Part shown: positions 10,827 through 23,119 of the stretch, in pieces
How the letters are laid out: every line of letters begins with the position of its first letter
How positions within the stretch are numbered: the stretch's first letter is position 1
NCBI GenBank assembly: GCA_010909165.1
Contig: MU008165.1
Coordinates: forward strand, 62,001 to 126,000
Length of the DNA stretch: 64,000 nucleotides
Origin: Anthoceros angustus
Taxonomy: Eukaryota > Streptophyta > Anthocerotopsida > Anthocerotales > Anthocerotaceae
Reading direction: 5' to 3'
The notes under the pieces: model-generated
What the model was told of the DNA's origin: nothing
What the model saw: only the letters and a program-made list of their open reading frames with translations
Databases searched by the model: none
Made by a program: the position numbers and the translations under genes

Positions 10827-12065
10827 CGTTGAATTCAGCTATTCGTGTCCAAATGGCTTAGGCCAAATGGGCACACATTTATAACAACGTAATGGCTTAA
10901 GATCGAATGCTTGTCAAGCATTCGATCTGTATTTCGGTGGGGTGCCTACAGGGCGTAATGCCTTGGATCAGAATTTAGATGGGGTGCCTAGAGGGAGTGG
11001 ATGCCATTAGTGTTAGTAGTTTAGGCATACCGTGGTGTAAGTTGGTTGATGATACATAGGGCACGCTGGTTTCGCTCGTACGAGACCTGGATCTGCACTG
11101 CTCCAATCTTACACGTATCACTTTGCTGACCACTTGTTATTTAATCCATTCAATTTATTAATAATATATTAATTAAATTGTTTTCACTTGTCATCTCTAT
11201 CAGTGATATTTGATTCTATCTTCAATATGATATCTTCAAATGACTGGAACAAAATCTAAATTTATCAGCTTTCGTAAAACGTTGATAGATTTGGAAAGCC
11301 AAAAAACATTTAGGGACAATAGCTTACACGACTGTGAAGATGGAAGACTTCTTTATGAGACAAAACCTAAGATGCACTATGTATTCATAAGGGTTGAAGA
11401 GTGTAGGACTTTTGTTTTAGGTCGATCATAGAATTATTCTTCTCATAAGAGTCATTGGGCAAATTAATGGAAGAAAAAATGCTTTTAACCAGTAGGATAA
11501 GATATATATATCTCGCCTTCCGTGAAAACTATTCAAGAAAATATTACATACGATCGATAGTAATTTACCTTCTCCTTCACATGGACGTCTTTCAAGTAAA
11601 GTCAAAGGTAGTGAAAAATATTTTAGAGGTGATCAAGAACAATGGAAATGCATCTTTTTGTGTGTGTACTCTCTTTTGTCCTTCCTGACACGAACTAATG
11701 TCATGTAAGAAGTTTTGTGAAATTAAGTCAAAATATTCAAATGTTAATGATTTTCGAACTTCATTCTCTTTCCTCATGTTAAACTAGAAACAACAATGTT
11801 GTGCTCAGACAATAAAGTCTAGTAAAACTTAATGGTACAACTTAATATTATGCCCTCCTTCGTCCTCTCAAGGAGAGCAATTCTTGAGCTCTCCTCCTCC
11901 GGTCTCCCATCGTTTTATTGTAGATATCACAGTATATGGCTTCAAGTCTTGAATCGGATGTCTTGTATTTCTTAATGAGACCCACTGTCCTTTTCTGGTT
12001 TCCGGATCTTTAATAGCTTATTTGAACGCAATACTAATATTCTAAAGAGACGTTGCTTTAGGCTT

Positions 12066-12240
12066 AGGCTAAATGGACACACATTTATAAAAACACCGTT
12101 GTTAAGCATCCTCCACTAGACTTAGGCTAAATGGACACACATTTATAAGAACACCGTTGTTAAGCATCCTGCATTAGTCATAGGCTAAATGGACACACAT
12201 TTATAAGAACACCGTTGTTAAGCATCCTCCACTTAGATGG
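12066..12240. repeat. 58-bp tandem repeat, three copies
   Basis: The unit begins AGGCTAAATGGACACACATT at 12066, 12124 and 12182, an exact 58-bp period with few differences. A related GATGGGGTGCYT motif follows twice at 12236-12285. Confidence 0.85.
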
Positions 12241-12373
12241 GGTGCCTGAAGCATCATGCACTTAGAAGAATACTTAGATGGGGTGCTTGAAGAGAGTAGA
12301 TGCCCTCGGTGCAAGTACTTAGCTTAGGTACACCATGGTAAAAGTGGTTCAATACCAAGCCTCATATTTTGTC

Positions 12374-12595
12374 CAAGTGGACTAAAATAGATTTCTTCTT
12401 CAGCCATCGAAGTAGGCTATAATAGTTCTTCCTGAGTCATCCAAGTGGACTATAATAGACTCTTTCTTCTTCTTCAACCATGCAAGTGGACCATAATAGA
12501 CTTCTTCTTCTTTTTCAGGCATCCAAGTGGAATATAATAGACTTCTTCTTTTCTTCAACCAAGTGGACTATAATAGAATTCTTCTTCTTTTTCAG
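12374..12595. repeat. About 40-bp minisatellite rich in CTTCTT
   Basis: Six imperfect units share the core AAGTGGACTATAATAGA followed by CTTCTTCTTC. The unit length varies between 34 and 42 bp. Confidence 0.75.
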
Positions 12596-13224
12596 CGAGG
12601 TTCTCATTATAATTCTCTATTTTTTCTGTTTTTTTTTTGTGGTCTTGTCTTAAGCAGATATTCTGCTTATTATTCATTATGTGAAACATTCAATTCTGCA
12701 GTTAAATGTGTGACACTCGGGAAGGGCTGAGGAAGGATCCATGGAGCTGAAATATGTGCATAAGACAAGAGACTGGACTTTCCGTCCCGGTAGTGCGACA
12801 TATAGAGGAGTGTTCACCGTGCAGGAGGAAGGGGGAACGTCAACTGCACATAACCGAAGCCTGTCCCGGGCCGCGTGGTGGAAGGATGTGCAAAGCGAAG
12901 ACCGTGTCAGCGTGAATCGCATTTGGGCGGGTTGGATCATCTCTTTCCCCGCGACACGTGGTCCCTCGCAGTCTGCCAGATCCCGCCCTGCCTACATGTG
13001 TCCCCGGGTGGCGAGCGCGCCTTCAAGGATCCGAGCTCCCCGTGCTTGATCACATCCCATTCTCCCTCACCTCATCCGGCTCGCCTCGCCTCTGCCTCCA
13101 GCCATCGTCCGTGCCCGGTTTCTGAATCGCCCACAACGCGGATCGGCCCGGATCGGGCGCCCTGGGGCCGCCAAGATTGGATCCAGCTCTGGAGGAAGAG
13201 GCTCAGGATCTGCGCGTCCGCCCT

Positions 13225-13300
13225 GTGGGTAAGGAAGGGAAGGAAGGAAAGGGGGAGAGGGGGAAGGAAGGGAAGGAAGGGAAGGGAAGGAGGGGAAGGT
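13225..13300. repeat. GGAA/GAAGG microsatellite in MAGL-like 5' region
   Basis: A purine tract of GGAAGGAAGG-type repeats lies just upstream of the lipase ATG. It is probably in its 5' UTR or core promoter. Confidence 0.7.
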
Positions 13301-13304
13301 GGGA

Positions 13305-13313
13305 TTAGGGTTT
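13305..13313 (+). promoter_or_regulatory. telo-box (TTAGGGTTT) upstream of MAGL-like gene
   Basis: TTAGGGTTT lies 11 nt before the ATG at 13324. The reverse form AAACCCTAA is the plant telo-box, common near the start of growth-related plant genes. Function here is inferred from the motif only. Confidence 0.4.
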
Positions 13314-13323
13314 GTAAGGGGGG

Positions 13324-14541
13324 ATGGAGGGTGGGAAGACGGAGTCCCGGGTGGATGTGAGCGTGGTGGCGTTGCAGACGTTGGGGGGCCCGGCAGCCCT
13401 GCTTGCGCTCACCTGCGTCACCCTGACAGCAGCTCTGCTGCGGCTGCAGGCCTTGATCGGGAGATGGGGGAGCTCCAGGAAGGAGGAGGGAAGGAGGGAA
13501 GGAAGGGACGCGGGTGGAGGCGGGCACGGCGGGAGGGAGGGCTTCGGGCCCAACTGGGAGTGGCCGGAGCGGCTGGACTGGGAGCCGGCCAGGAGGCGGG
13601 TGCGGGAGGCGTACAGGAGGGCGACAGGGCAGCAGCCGCATGTGCTGTTTTCGGACAGGATTCCTGACGCCAGGACGGAGGAAGGGTATGTGGAGAATTC
13701 CCGGGGTGTGAGCATCTTCGCCAAGAGCTGGATGCCGGGGGATGGGCGGAAGCCCAAGGCCGTGGTGTGCTTCTGCCACGGGTACGGGGACACCTGCACC
13801 TTCTACTTCGAGGGCATTGCGAGGTACATTGCGGCCAGAGGGTACGCCGTGTTCGCCATGGATTACCCTGGGTTCGGGCTCTCTGCCGGGCTGCACGGGT
13901 ACGTTCCCAGCTTCGACCAGATGGTGGGCGACGTGGTGGAGCATTTCGGCGCGGTGAGGGCGCGGGGGGATTTGCAGGGGCTGCCGTGCTTCCTGTTCGG
14001 GCAGAGCATGGGGGGCGCCGTGGCGCTCAAGGCGCACTTCCGGCAGCCGGAGGCCTGGAACGGCGCGGTCCTGGTGGCGCCCATGTGCAAGATGGCGGAC
14101 GCGGTGACCCCGCCGTGGATTGTGGTGCAGGTGCTGAAGCTGCTGTGCATCGTGCTGCCCAAGGCGAAGCTGGTGCCGCAGGAGGATCTCGCGTTTCTGG
14201 CGCTCAAGGAGCTGGAGAAGCGGGAGAAGTGCAGGGAGAATGTGGTGGCGTACAAGCATCTGCCGCGCCTGCGGACGGCGCTGGAGCTGCTGAAAACCAC
14301 GGAGGAGATCGAGAGAAGGCTGGCGGATGTGAGCTTGCCTCTGCTTGTGCTGCACGGGGCGGCGGACAGGGTGACGGATCCCTCTGTCAGCAAGGCGCTG
14401 GTGGAGAAGGCCAGCAGTGAGGACAAGACGTTGCGGCTGTATGAGGATGCTTGGCATTCCATCATGGAAGGGGAGCCTGATGAAACCATTTTCCAGGTGT
14501 TGGAGGATGTCGTGTCCTGGCTGGACGCCCACTCCGGATGA
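13324..14541 (+). CDS. Monoacylglycerol lipase-like alpha/beta hydrolase
   Basis: A single-exon 405-residue protein of the plant MAGL/caffeoyl-shikimate-esterase family. It is predicted to release fatty acid from monoacylglycerol or lysophospholipid, or to act on related esters. An N-terminal hydrophobic stretch (ALLALTCVTLTAALLRL, about residues 26-42) could anchor it in a membrane. The oxyanion region is FCHGYGD, the nucleophile elbow is GQSMGG, and the late acid/His pair is HGAADRVTDP and AWHSIMEGEPD. The sequence is strongly GC-rich. The start ATG at 13324 follows a purine-rich leader. Substrate cannot be told from sequence; all three catalytic elements are present, so activity is likely. 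Confidence 0.92.
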   Translation: MEGGKTESRVDVSVVALQTLGGPAALLALTCVTLTAALLRLQALIGRWGSSRKEEGRREGRDAGGGGHGGREGFGPNWEWPERLDWEPARRRVREAYRRATGQQPHVLFSDRIPDARTEEGYVENSRGVSIFAKSWMPGDGRKPKAVVCFCHGYGDTCTFYFEGIARYIAARGYAVFAMDYPGFGLSAGLHGYVPSFDQMVGDVVEHFGAVRARGDLQGLPCFLFGQSMGGAVALKAHFRQPEAWNGAVLVAPMCKMADAVTPPWIVVQVLKLLCIVLPKAKLVPQEDLAFLALKELEKREKCRENVVAYKHLPRLRTALELLKTTEEIERRLADVSLPLLVLHGAADRVTDPSVSKALVEKASSEDKTLRLYEDAWHSIMEGEPDETIFQVLEDVVSWLDAHSG

Positions 14542-16872
14542 ATGAAAGAATGAAAGAACAAAACTGGGTAGGGAACAAGCCAATGTGCTGATGGGTCTCT
14601 GCCTTCCTGCCAGCCAGGTTGCCTTACAGTCTGATCACAGCAGTCCACTTTCTGCTGCTTCAGAACGTCTGATCACAGCAGTCCACTTTCTGCTGTATCA
14701 GAACGAAACACTCTTCCTGTAATCCGCTGAGCTTGTGAGCAATCCGTCTAAAAGTCCTGCACCCAATGAAAGTTGTGCAGCTGTAGCCGTGATTCTGACG
14801 CATCTCTCCCTGTCCCTTTTCCGTTTTCTCATCCTGGACACGTTTCAGCGTATCCACCCTCTTTGCATTTTCTCAAGCTGGACCGACACGCCATGACGCG
14901 TCCGCCTTTTTTGCACTCTGCCAAGGTGGACACGTTTCAGCACATCTGCCCCTGTTTGCATTTTGTGAGGCTGGACACGTTTCGGCTGGCATCGTCACTA
15001 CTGTCACTCTGGCAAGTGAGTAAAGTGCCGAATCGAACACCCTCACCATAGACGTTTTCATACTGGGACCTCGTACGTTCCCGGAGGTGTCTGCTTCTCG
15101 CCCACCCTCGAGGTCTTCAAAAGTCTCATCTCAGAGACACTGCATGTTCGGAGACGTCCATAGAGGTCTTAAAAGATCTTCTTCATACATATATATGGTC
15201 TTCATTGGTCTATCTATGGTACATGTTCTGACTGTCCTTTAGATATGGATGGGACTTCTTTTAGCTACATTTTTTATCTTTCACCATTTATGTCATCCCT
15301 TGTAGTCCCATCAATTCTGGACTAGTGGTAGTGCATCCAAAAGCCCGCAGGTTCCATCAATTCTGGACTAGCGGTAGTACATCCAAAAGCCCGTTGGCAT
15401 GTTGTTGATTCTTCATTGATGAAGTCACCATGGGAACTTATTTATATTGTGGATATTCGTTGTCCCATTGTCGTAATTTATGTTCCTAATTAATCTCACA
15501 GCTACAATTTATGGTAGACTGGCCAAAAAGTGAGTACGGTAGATCTTTTCCATTATGAGCTAAAAAGAAAGTGAGTAAAGCTTTTCCCTGATTTTAACTT
15601 TCTTAAAATAACAAATCTGTCTATAACTTTGTTTGGTTTGTTTTTCTTATGTCTAGTATGCTTTGTGATCCAATTATGCCATATTGTATTAGAATAGGAG
15701 CACGTATAGTCGAACTTTCATTCGAGAAAAGATAAAGTCATAACCGCACTAAGCTTAATATATGTGGCGACATTGAAGACATTGACATTTCATGGACCAC
15801 AGTGCCAACTATGGAAGTTACTATTTTTAAGGTCCTTTTAATGGTGGAGAATGAGTATGTTATTGTTGAAGATCCAGCGCCTCGTGCACCAAGTAGCTTG
15901 AAAGTTGTTCAAACATATACTGGTGATTGTAATACTTTTGGCCATTAATTGATCATAACAATATCTTAACCTTCGAAATGCTGCATAGACCCAGATGTAT
16001 AAACGAAAGAAGTGCAACCATATATGACGGCTGAAAGACACAACATTGTTATGTTGCTTTCCTATTTTGCTTGAAATTTCCTAGAAAATCTCAACTTAAC
16101 CCCTTTCGAAGACTCAAATAGATAAAGAACCATAACCCTATAATCTACCCTTGTAATCCTTAGGGAATCTTATGTTTGTAACTTTAAAAGACTGAAAGAG
16201 TTACAATCCCATAATCTCCCCTTGACCAGTCGACCAGTCTTCCTTCGACCTGGGTAGATTGTGGGTTATTGGGCTTTTTGATGACCCCGCCATTATTGTG
16301 AGTAGTCCTTGTATCCGAAATGGTCTTTAACTGGCTATTTCAAATCACCTTGTTTCAAACCCTCCACGTCGAGTATTTTTGTGTTGGACTTCTGCCCCTT
16401 ACATATAGAAGTCTTGATGTTGTTGGAGTATGTGAAATGTGATTCAAACACATACCTTCACATTCTTAGAACTTGAAACAAGCATCTCTCCTTCCATAAA
16501 TCTAATCTGGATAAGTATAGAGATCATATATCATGTATTATATTAGTTATATATTTTAAAATAAAATAATTTATTATCTAATATTTCAAGCAAAATTATC
16601 AATAGGAAAAAGAAAAAGTTTATTGTAATCCACTTGGACTGAATTTAGGAACGGAATGCTGAGGACGAATGCCTTATGTATATGTAGGTAGGTATACCTA
16701 TATAGAGCCGTACCGAAAGTATGGACATATGTACATACTTGTTTCCGCTGGGTTATACACCCATGTACAAGCAAGCAGCGTGTGGCTAGCCAGAGGCGCT
16801 CTGGATTCCAAGCCAAATTGCGCTTGCGAAATTTGATTTGGCACCAAAAATGAAGAAAGTGGTTAGACAGGG
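14542..16872. other. Intergenic, with short tandem duplications
   Basis: No gene that I can support. Contents: a 39-bp direct repeat (GTCTGATCACAGCAGTCCAC) at 14630-14707, a loose 54-bp repeat with CTGGACACGTTTCRGC at 14834-14985, and a 47-bp repeat (CCATCAATTCTGGACTAG) at 15308-15400. The rest is AT-rich. Confidence 0.5.
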
Positions 16873-18613
16873 TCAGACCTGGAAAGCACAGGAGGCGCGC
16901 TGAAATCCAAGCCTGTCGCCGGGCAGGTCGTATTCGATGAGGTAGTTTTCCTGCTGGAAGTTGCCGACAATGTTGGTGGCTCCATCATCCTCCGCGCTGA
17001 GAAACGCGAGGCAGAAAACCGTATCGGCAGCGGGAACCATCACATTGTCCGTGGGAAGCACCATCTCGACCTCCTCCTCCCGAGCCCCGTCCCGCTGGAA
17101 TAACAAGGAAACTTCGGGGAAGACCGTGGAATCGAACCTCTCCTGACTCATGTTGTAGCAGAGATGGAAGGCCACGGAATCCGCTTCCTCGGAAGCGGGG
17201 GAGGACACGGCCACCGGCGGCCCGGCCTGCGAGGCCAGCGACGCGGAGAAGGCGCGCACCAAGGCCTGCAGAACCGGGGTTGCCAGGACTGAGAACGTCG
17301 TCCCCGAGTCGATCACAGTTCCTCTGGGTGCGATGCGAGGGACGGGGAGCCGCTGGCCTGCCACGCTGATGCCTGTGAGATTGAGGAAATAGAAGACCTG
17401 CGCGGGGGATCCTCCTTTGCCCGGATCCGAGTCCGGCTGCCAGGCGTCCCTGGGAGGAGAGACGAATGGTGTGAAGAGCATCTTGCTGCTGTGACCTAGG
17501 CTGGTGAAGCCGATGTCCGTGAGCTGGTGGCTTGAGCGCGGGAGCTCCCCGAAGGAGAGGAAGCTCATTGCATCTTCTTGCTTGATCCTGTCCGTGAAAC
17601 AGTGCCTGCAGAGGTCTGAAGCTAATGAGCATCGACTGTGAACAACAAGTTTCAAGCCTCCAAGAGTTTACAAGAAGCAACATGATGAAGGCGGATGGGA
17701 TGACGGATTCATGAAGATATCAAGATTTTGAGAATAATGGATTCATGAGTGAGCAAAGATTTGGAGATGAAGTGATAACGATACGAAGATGGCGGAGACC
17801 AGAAACATTTGACAATACCTTGTGGATGAAGGTAGGAAGATTTGAAGGTGAAAGGAATGAAGAATCACGGAGAGTTTGTGAGAGACTGTACCTGAATTTT
17901 GTGCCGGATACATTCGCCAGCTGCTGAGGGAGGCCAAGAAAGCTTCTTCCCAGACCGAGGATGCCTGATTCCTGCTCGAACAAGCCCTGATTGTTGAGCC
18001 CGCATCCGAAGACAACGCCAGGGATCTTGATCCGGCTGCCGAAGCCGGAATCGATGGTGAGCGTGTCCTTGGACAGATCGCCTTCGGTGAAGGAGCCATC
18101 GGCATAGCTGTACCTGTAGGCGCAGGAGGAGCCGTCATGGAAGGTCTGGATCCCGGGGTCTCTGGCGGGAGCGCCATCACAGGTGGAGTCTTGGTGCGAG
18201 ACGCGCTGGTACGTGGAGGAGGCGGTAGGATCGTACGCCGCGTCTCGCTGAGACGGGAAGCAGGTGGAGCACTGGCGGCACTGCGTCCACAGCAAGCCGC
18301 TGCCGGTGTCGACGGTGAGCCAGGCTTCCTGCGGCGGCGTCCCGAGCTCCATCCGCACCATGTACTCCCCGCTTGTGCGGCCGGGAGAGAGCACCTGCCC
18401 GGCCGCCATAGCCGCGCGCAGGGCGCGCGCCCGATCCCGGCTCCTCCGCGCGGGGGAGGAGTCCGGGGACCGGTCCCGGCGTGCGACCGGGAAGGATTTG
18501 GACCAGGACGGCGACCCCGCTGCGGCCAGTGCCGGCCCGCGTGCCAGGAAGAAGCAGAGGAGGAGCAGGAAAGCGCGGGCTCGCCATCGCCGTTGCCGCC
18601 ATAGCCTCTCCAT
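16873..18613 (-). CDS. Nepenthesin-type (A1) aspartic protease, secreted
   Basis: Two exons: 18613-17892 and 17605-16873 (intron 286 nt, GT...AG, joining AG|G to give KFRHCFTDR). The protein is 484 residues. The ATG at 18611-18613 gives MERLWRQRRWRARAF followed by a hydrophobic LLLLCFFLARGPALAAA signal peptide. A prosegment follows, then the two catalytic motifs VDTGSG and VIDSGTTFS. The nepenthesin-type insert has the Cys-rich segment CRQCSTCFPSQRD. The C-terminus NIVGNFQQENYLIEYDLPGDRLGFQ is diagnostic of the plant atypical A1B subfamily (CND41/AED1/NANA relatives). Predicted role: extracellular or vacuolar acid endopeptidase. Complete and undamaged. Sequence left of 17891 that stays open in the exon-1 frame is intron. 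Confidence 0.92.
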
Positions 18614-20690
18614 CTTGCTGTGACGGACGCGTCTCAAGAACGCAGAAATCGTCTAAGGGAGGCGGGACACCTACATGACGTGAGATGTGTAGGGTGCGGG
18701 TGGTTGGAGAGGCGGGAGCACGCGGGATCGCTCCCTTGAATGCAAGGATTTGGAGCAGCTGTTGAATGAGCGACACGACAATCGGTTGGTTGAAGGAAGG
18801 TGCCAAACCTGACCGAGATAGCTTCATCTTGACTTGAACCGACTTTGCAAATAAAAAATTTGCGAAGCCGGACACGCGTTGGACCCCTCCGACAACTAAG
18901 CTGCGTCGCTGCGTCTTCAAAAGCAAGTTCTCCGAAGACAGCGACCGACTCTGTTGATTATTGATTCTCCACGGGTGAACTAGCGGCTCCGTGGGGCCGG
19001 GGTGCACGCAGTCCCCCAGCCTGTGTCCCGCTCTCCGTCACCTCTCTCTCCGACCCGTGTTAATCGTGGTAGGGTTTTTGTTGGTGGGGTTTCTTAGTTT
19101 AGGGCTAATCCGGCATCTTCATCGCATTCCGGCGTCGAGTGTTTGCGGGTTTTTAGTGTACGATTGATCCGGTGACTATATTATCAGTGCCCTCACCATC
19201 TTAGTGTTTGTTGATTTCTTATCGGTGCAGTGGCTGACTCTCAACGCGCCTAGGTCTCAAATATCTCCGAAGCATAAATGCTTGGCGCGTGCGAAATCCT
19301 TCTTGGCATTTATGTCCATGGCCTCCCCCTAGCCTGGCCATGCGCACTCTACTTGTATAGAGTGCACTACATACGTTATCGTAACTTTTATATTTTACCA
19401 TGATATATACATATGTGTAACAACATTATAGGAAATACCTTGTGGCGCTCGCGGGTCTCTAATAACAATCGTGTGCGGGTCATGTATTTTAAAACCAGCG
19501 GGAAAAAACCTTGTTGTCTTAGAGGGAACAACGGGATCAGGGAGCGGACAGGCGGGCGAGCCGGCGGTGGGGCTTCGATGTTCAACGCTCCTTCTTTCCT
19601 TCCTTCTTTCCACTTGTTCTCCACAGGATTGCACTTGTAGCCAGGTTGCAAATCAAGCTTAAGCTTCAGTATTGTCATTAGCCCTCGAGTACCAGCACAC
19701 ACACACACACAAAAGCCTAGTCTTTTCTAAGAAGCTTTAGTATTATCAGTAGCCCTCGAGCACCAAGCATGCACAATGTCAGTGTGTCGTATGCACAAGT
19801 ATTCTTTGGTTCCTTACATCAGAGTTCATGACAAGTTGGCACCATCTTGATTTTCAAGTTATGACTCCACGGTTGCAAAGCCCTGGGCAAATCAGGATTG
19901 CGCGACGAAGCTGCAAAGATATCTGCCGGAAAGTTGTAAGGGATAGGAATTTGTTCACTAACATTCAATACAAATCACGTCACTTTTCGATGTTTCATGG
20001 TTGAAAGGTGGTTTTCGATATTCCCTGGTTCAAAGATGTTTCTTCTCTTGGTGATAAAGAGCGGGTCTTTGATGGCTTGGCAATTTGAAAGTGGTTGTAG
20101 TGAATGGCCATGTGTGTTCATGTGGTTGGTAAACTCATCCTTTAGATTTTCACAGCAATCCGAGCTTGAGAATAGGCAATGGGCAAAGTGCAAAGCGCAC
20201 TTTCGAAATGAGGAACTCGGACACATCATTTCTTTGTCCAAAATTGAGCTTGAGCAATCTTGCTCAGCCAAAGCTTTTGCAAAATCGACTAGAGGCCGCC
20301 GTTCCTGCCGTGAAGTGCAGCTCAGAAACAAATTGATGCCTGGTCTCACTATCTATTTGTTGAGCTCCCAATGGATGGCGAAGACGTACGTTCTCTTCAA
20401 ATTCATCATGTGGATCCTCAGACCTTGGAAGTCAAGAAATGTTGTCCACCCCAGCTGGCGAAGAAGGGGCTCCAATCTGCTGCCTTTCAACTGTTACCTT
20501 CCAAGATAGGAGGGAGTTTAGAGTTAGGAGGGAGTTGGGAGTCCCAACCCGCTCCCTACTGCCATTCTCCTTCTCCTCCTCTCATCCTCTTCTCCCCATT
20601 CCCCGCTTATCTCGTCACCTCAGCCCGATGGTGAAACCCCGCTCCCCTAGCCTCCCCTCACTCCCCACTCATCTCCTTGATAGTTTGTCG
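18614..20690. other. Intergenic upstream of the aspartic protease
   Basis: Holds the protease promoter. A degenerate direct repeat (AAGCTTYAGTATTRTCAKTAGCCC) is at 19661-19698 and 19731-19768. An ATG-started 170-codon frame at 19997-20509 has no recognisable domain and overlaps an equally long antisense frame, so I do not call it a gene. Confidence 0.4.
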
Positions 20691-20933
20691 CTTGGGTTAA
20701 GGGTTTTAGGGCAGTTTGAAACTTGGGTTAAGGGTTTTAGGGCAGCTCATCGTTTATCAGCCATACACTATAAGCAAATAGGCTCTCAGCGCATCAACCC
20801 TGAAAGTGTAAGCGCATCGCTCTCGGCACGCGGACCCTCAAAGCATCTTAACCATAGCCTCTAAATGAGCTCATCTTGGCACACGGACCCTCAAAGCATA
20901 TTAGCCAAGCCTCTAAATGAGCTCATCACGAGG
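20690..20933. repeat. Telomere-like 31-bp repeat and 53-bp repeat
   Basis: TTGGGTTAAGGGTTTTAGGG occurs twice (near 20693 and 20724), resembling interrupted plant telomere repeats (TTTAGGG). A second direct repeat of about 53 bp with GGACCCTCAAAGCAT spans 20826-20933. Confidence 0.7.
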
Positions 20934-23110
20934 TATGTAACTTCTTTGACTTCCGTGGTTTTGTAGTGCCTCATTGAGTGCATTTTTATCCTAATGTTTG
21001 ATTTCTTGGTTTACCAACTGATTTTTTTATTTCTTCGAATACATTCTAGTGTGTACACTAAGTTATTCGTTTTATTTTAAGCTTTTAGTTAATTGTGTAG
21101 ATTCTCGCAGCACATGGGGAGATTCTCGCACCACAGGAGCACACACGCAGGTGGTTGGCGCGTTGTGTAATCACTATTAAGCTCTTAAGAAACTTCTTGC
21201 CAGTGAACTTGTTTTTCTTCCAAATTTTTCAGCTCATGCGCCAACTGTCCGGTCCTAGTGCACAGAACTGTGTCTTTTACGAGCACCTTTCACACTCAGC
21301 ATTAATCATGCATCTTAATCACTCTTCTAACAAAATTAGCCACCTTTCATAAAGCGTCTCACTATTAGGCTTATTCTGATAAAATTTGACATAGCTTGTC
21401 AATGACTCCTCGAGTCATGACAGAAATAGGCTACATGTCAAGTAGCCATTTTTCGTTAAAATCCTAAACCCTTGGCTACTTGACCTGTAGCTTTATTGTC
21501 AGTCTCTCAATTTACCCAAACAAGATTTACTTGACCTGTAGCTTTATTGTCAATCTCTCAATTTACCCAAAACAAGATTGACTTGCTAGTTTTTCAATTT
21601 ACTCAAAACAAGATTGGCTTGCCAGTCTCTGAATTTACCCAATCCGAACAGCGCTACATAGTTATGCAAGTTATTTGACCTGCTAGAATACTCCTAGCTA
21701 GGTAAACAACCTTACAAGAATTTCTTAACCCCTACAGTCCTAGAGTGTACTACGCCGGTTTCTCAAATGTGAGACCGTGAGGCTTATGATCTTTTTCCAA
21801 AATTCAGGCAAGGTTCTATTCACTCCTAGGTGCTAGGACCAAAATACAATATAATCTTAAAACAAAAAACTGAGCTTGAGAATTTACATGACCTAATTTT
21901 GATCATGACATAATTCATATTTTTATTAGTGAGCGTTCTAGACCTTTTCACTTGTTAGTACTTCTAGGTAGGAGAATTTTTTAACTATTCTTTTTCTTCG
22001 TCTTTCAATGTGCTAGATAATTTCTAGCTAGTCCTTTCAAAGCCTAGTTCATATTGAGTCAGTCCCCATTGCATGGGATCTGTTTTCATGTTTCTACCTA
22101 CAAGGACCAAAGTACAATATAATCTTAAAATTAGGATTAAGCTTGGAGATTATTCTTTTTATGTTACTAAGGTAAGGTTCTACTCAAATTTTTTCACTAG
22201 CTAGTATTCCTAGTGAGAAGTTGAAGTGAGGAGGAGCCGGTAGATTTTCTAGTTTGAGGACCATTACCTTGATAACACTACTAGAGGCAACCTTATAGAA
22301 CAAAGAGATGAACTTACTCTGATGCGAGGCCTATCTATACAAGGAGAAAACATAATTAATTTGGTTTTTTTCTTAAATTAATAAATTAATAATAATCTTA
22401 TTATAAATATAATAAAATATATAAATTTATTAAAATATATAAAATGAATAATTTATATTAAATATAATATATAATCATAATATCTATAAATTGATACTTA
22501 CCTTGTAGTATAGTGATTGCTCTCTATAGAAGAAGAAGTTACCCGCTTTTAGAGCAGCTCGTGCTGCAGGGCTGCAGGTCAAGTGGCTTTCTTTCGTGGG
22601 GATGAATTGGTGGTGTTTGGCCCTCGTTCACGCAATTTCATTGACGACACTGTTCATTGATTGAAGATTATTTGTCTTGTTTGAATTTTACCTTTACATT
22701 TGTCCAGACTATTTTATCGCAATCTCTGTAGTTATCATATTTCAATCCCATGATGGAAATCCATCCGTAGTAAACTTAAATAAAATTCTTGTTCTTCTTC
22801 TTCTTCTTGAAGTAACCTATAGGTCAAATAAGCTATAGGTCAAGTAGCCATTTTTCGTGCAGATAAAATTAAAGTTTTTAATACTAGACATCACGATTAT
22901 TTAGACAACGTTCATTCTCCACCTCAGTTTACGATACTTTCTTGGTCACTCTTCTTTCTTTTTGTCTCATATTAATAGTTCCACCCTTAGTAAACTTATA
23001 TACATGTATTATTGCAATATAATGATAATTTGTTATAGTGGTAAATTTATTAGTGAACCATTTTTACCTTATCGTAGTGAGATATATATGAGGACATTCC
23101 CGTTCGTGTA
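20934..23110. other. AT-rich gene-poor stretch
   Basis: No gene seen. A three- to four-copy repeat of about 52-55 bp (TTGACCTGTAGCTTTATTGT ... CAATTTACCC) lies at 21476-21640, and a dispersed motif TACAATATAATCTTAAAA occurs at 21846 and 22115. The 22360-22500 segment is almost pure A/T. Confidence 0.5.
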
Positions 23111-23119
23111 TTAGTAGAA

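Larger units (their letters stand above)
10827..12700. other. AT-rich intergenic region with minisatellites
   Basis: No supported gene. The motif GGCCAAATGGGCACACATTTATAA near 10860-10885 and GGGGTGCCTA near 10940-10990 are diverged relatives of the repeat family at 12066-12300. Short frames at 11240-11690 are AT-driven and lack any domain. Confidence 0.5.

Noticed and set aside
13072-14583. A 503-codon minus-strand frame opposite the lipase
   Set aside because: It is an antisense frame in very GC-rich coding DNA, His/Pro/Arg-rich and without a domain. The plus-strand frame has full hydrolase motifs.
18137-19007. GC-rich frames opposite or out of frame with the aspartic protease exon 1
   Set aside because: They are Arg/Ala-rich shadows; the catalytic motifs are in the called frame.
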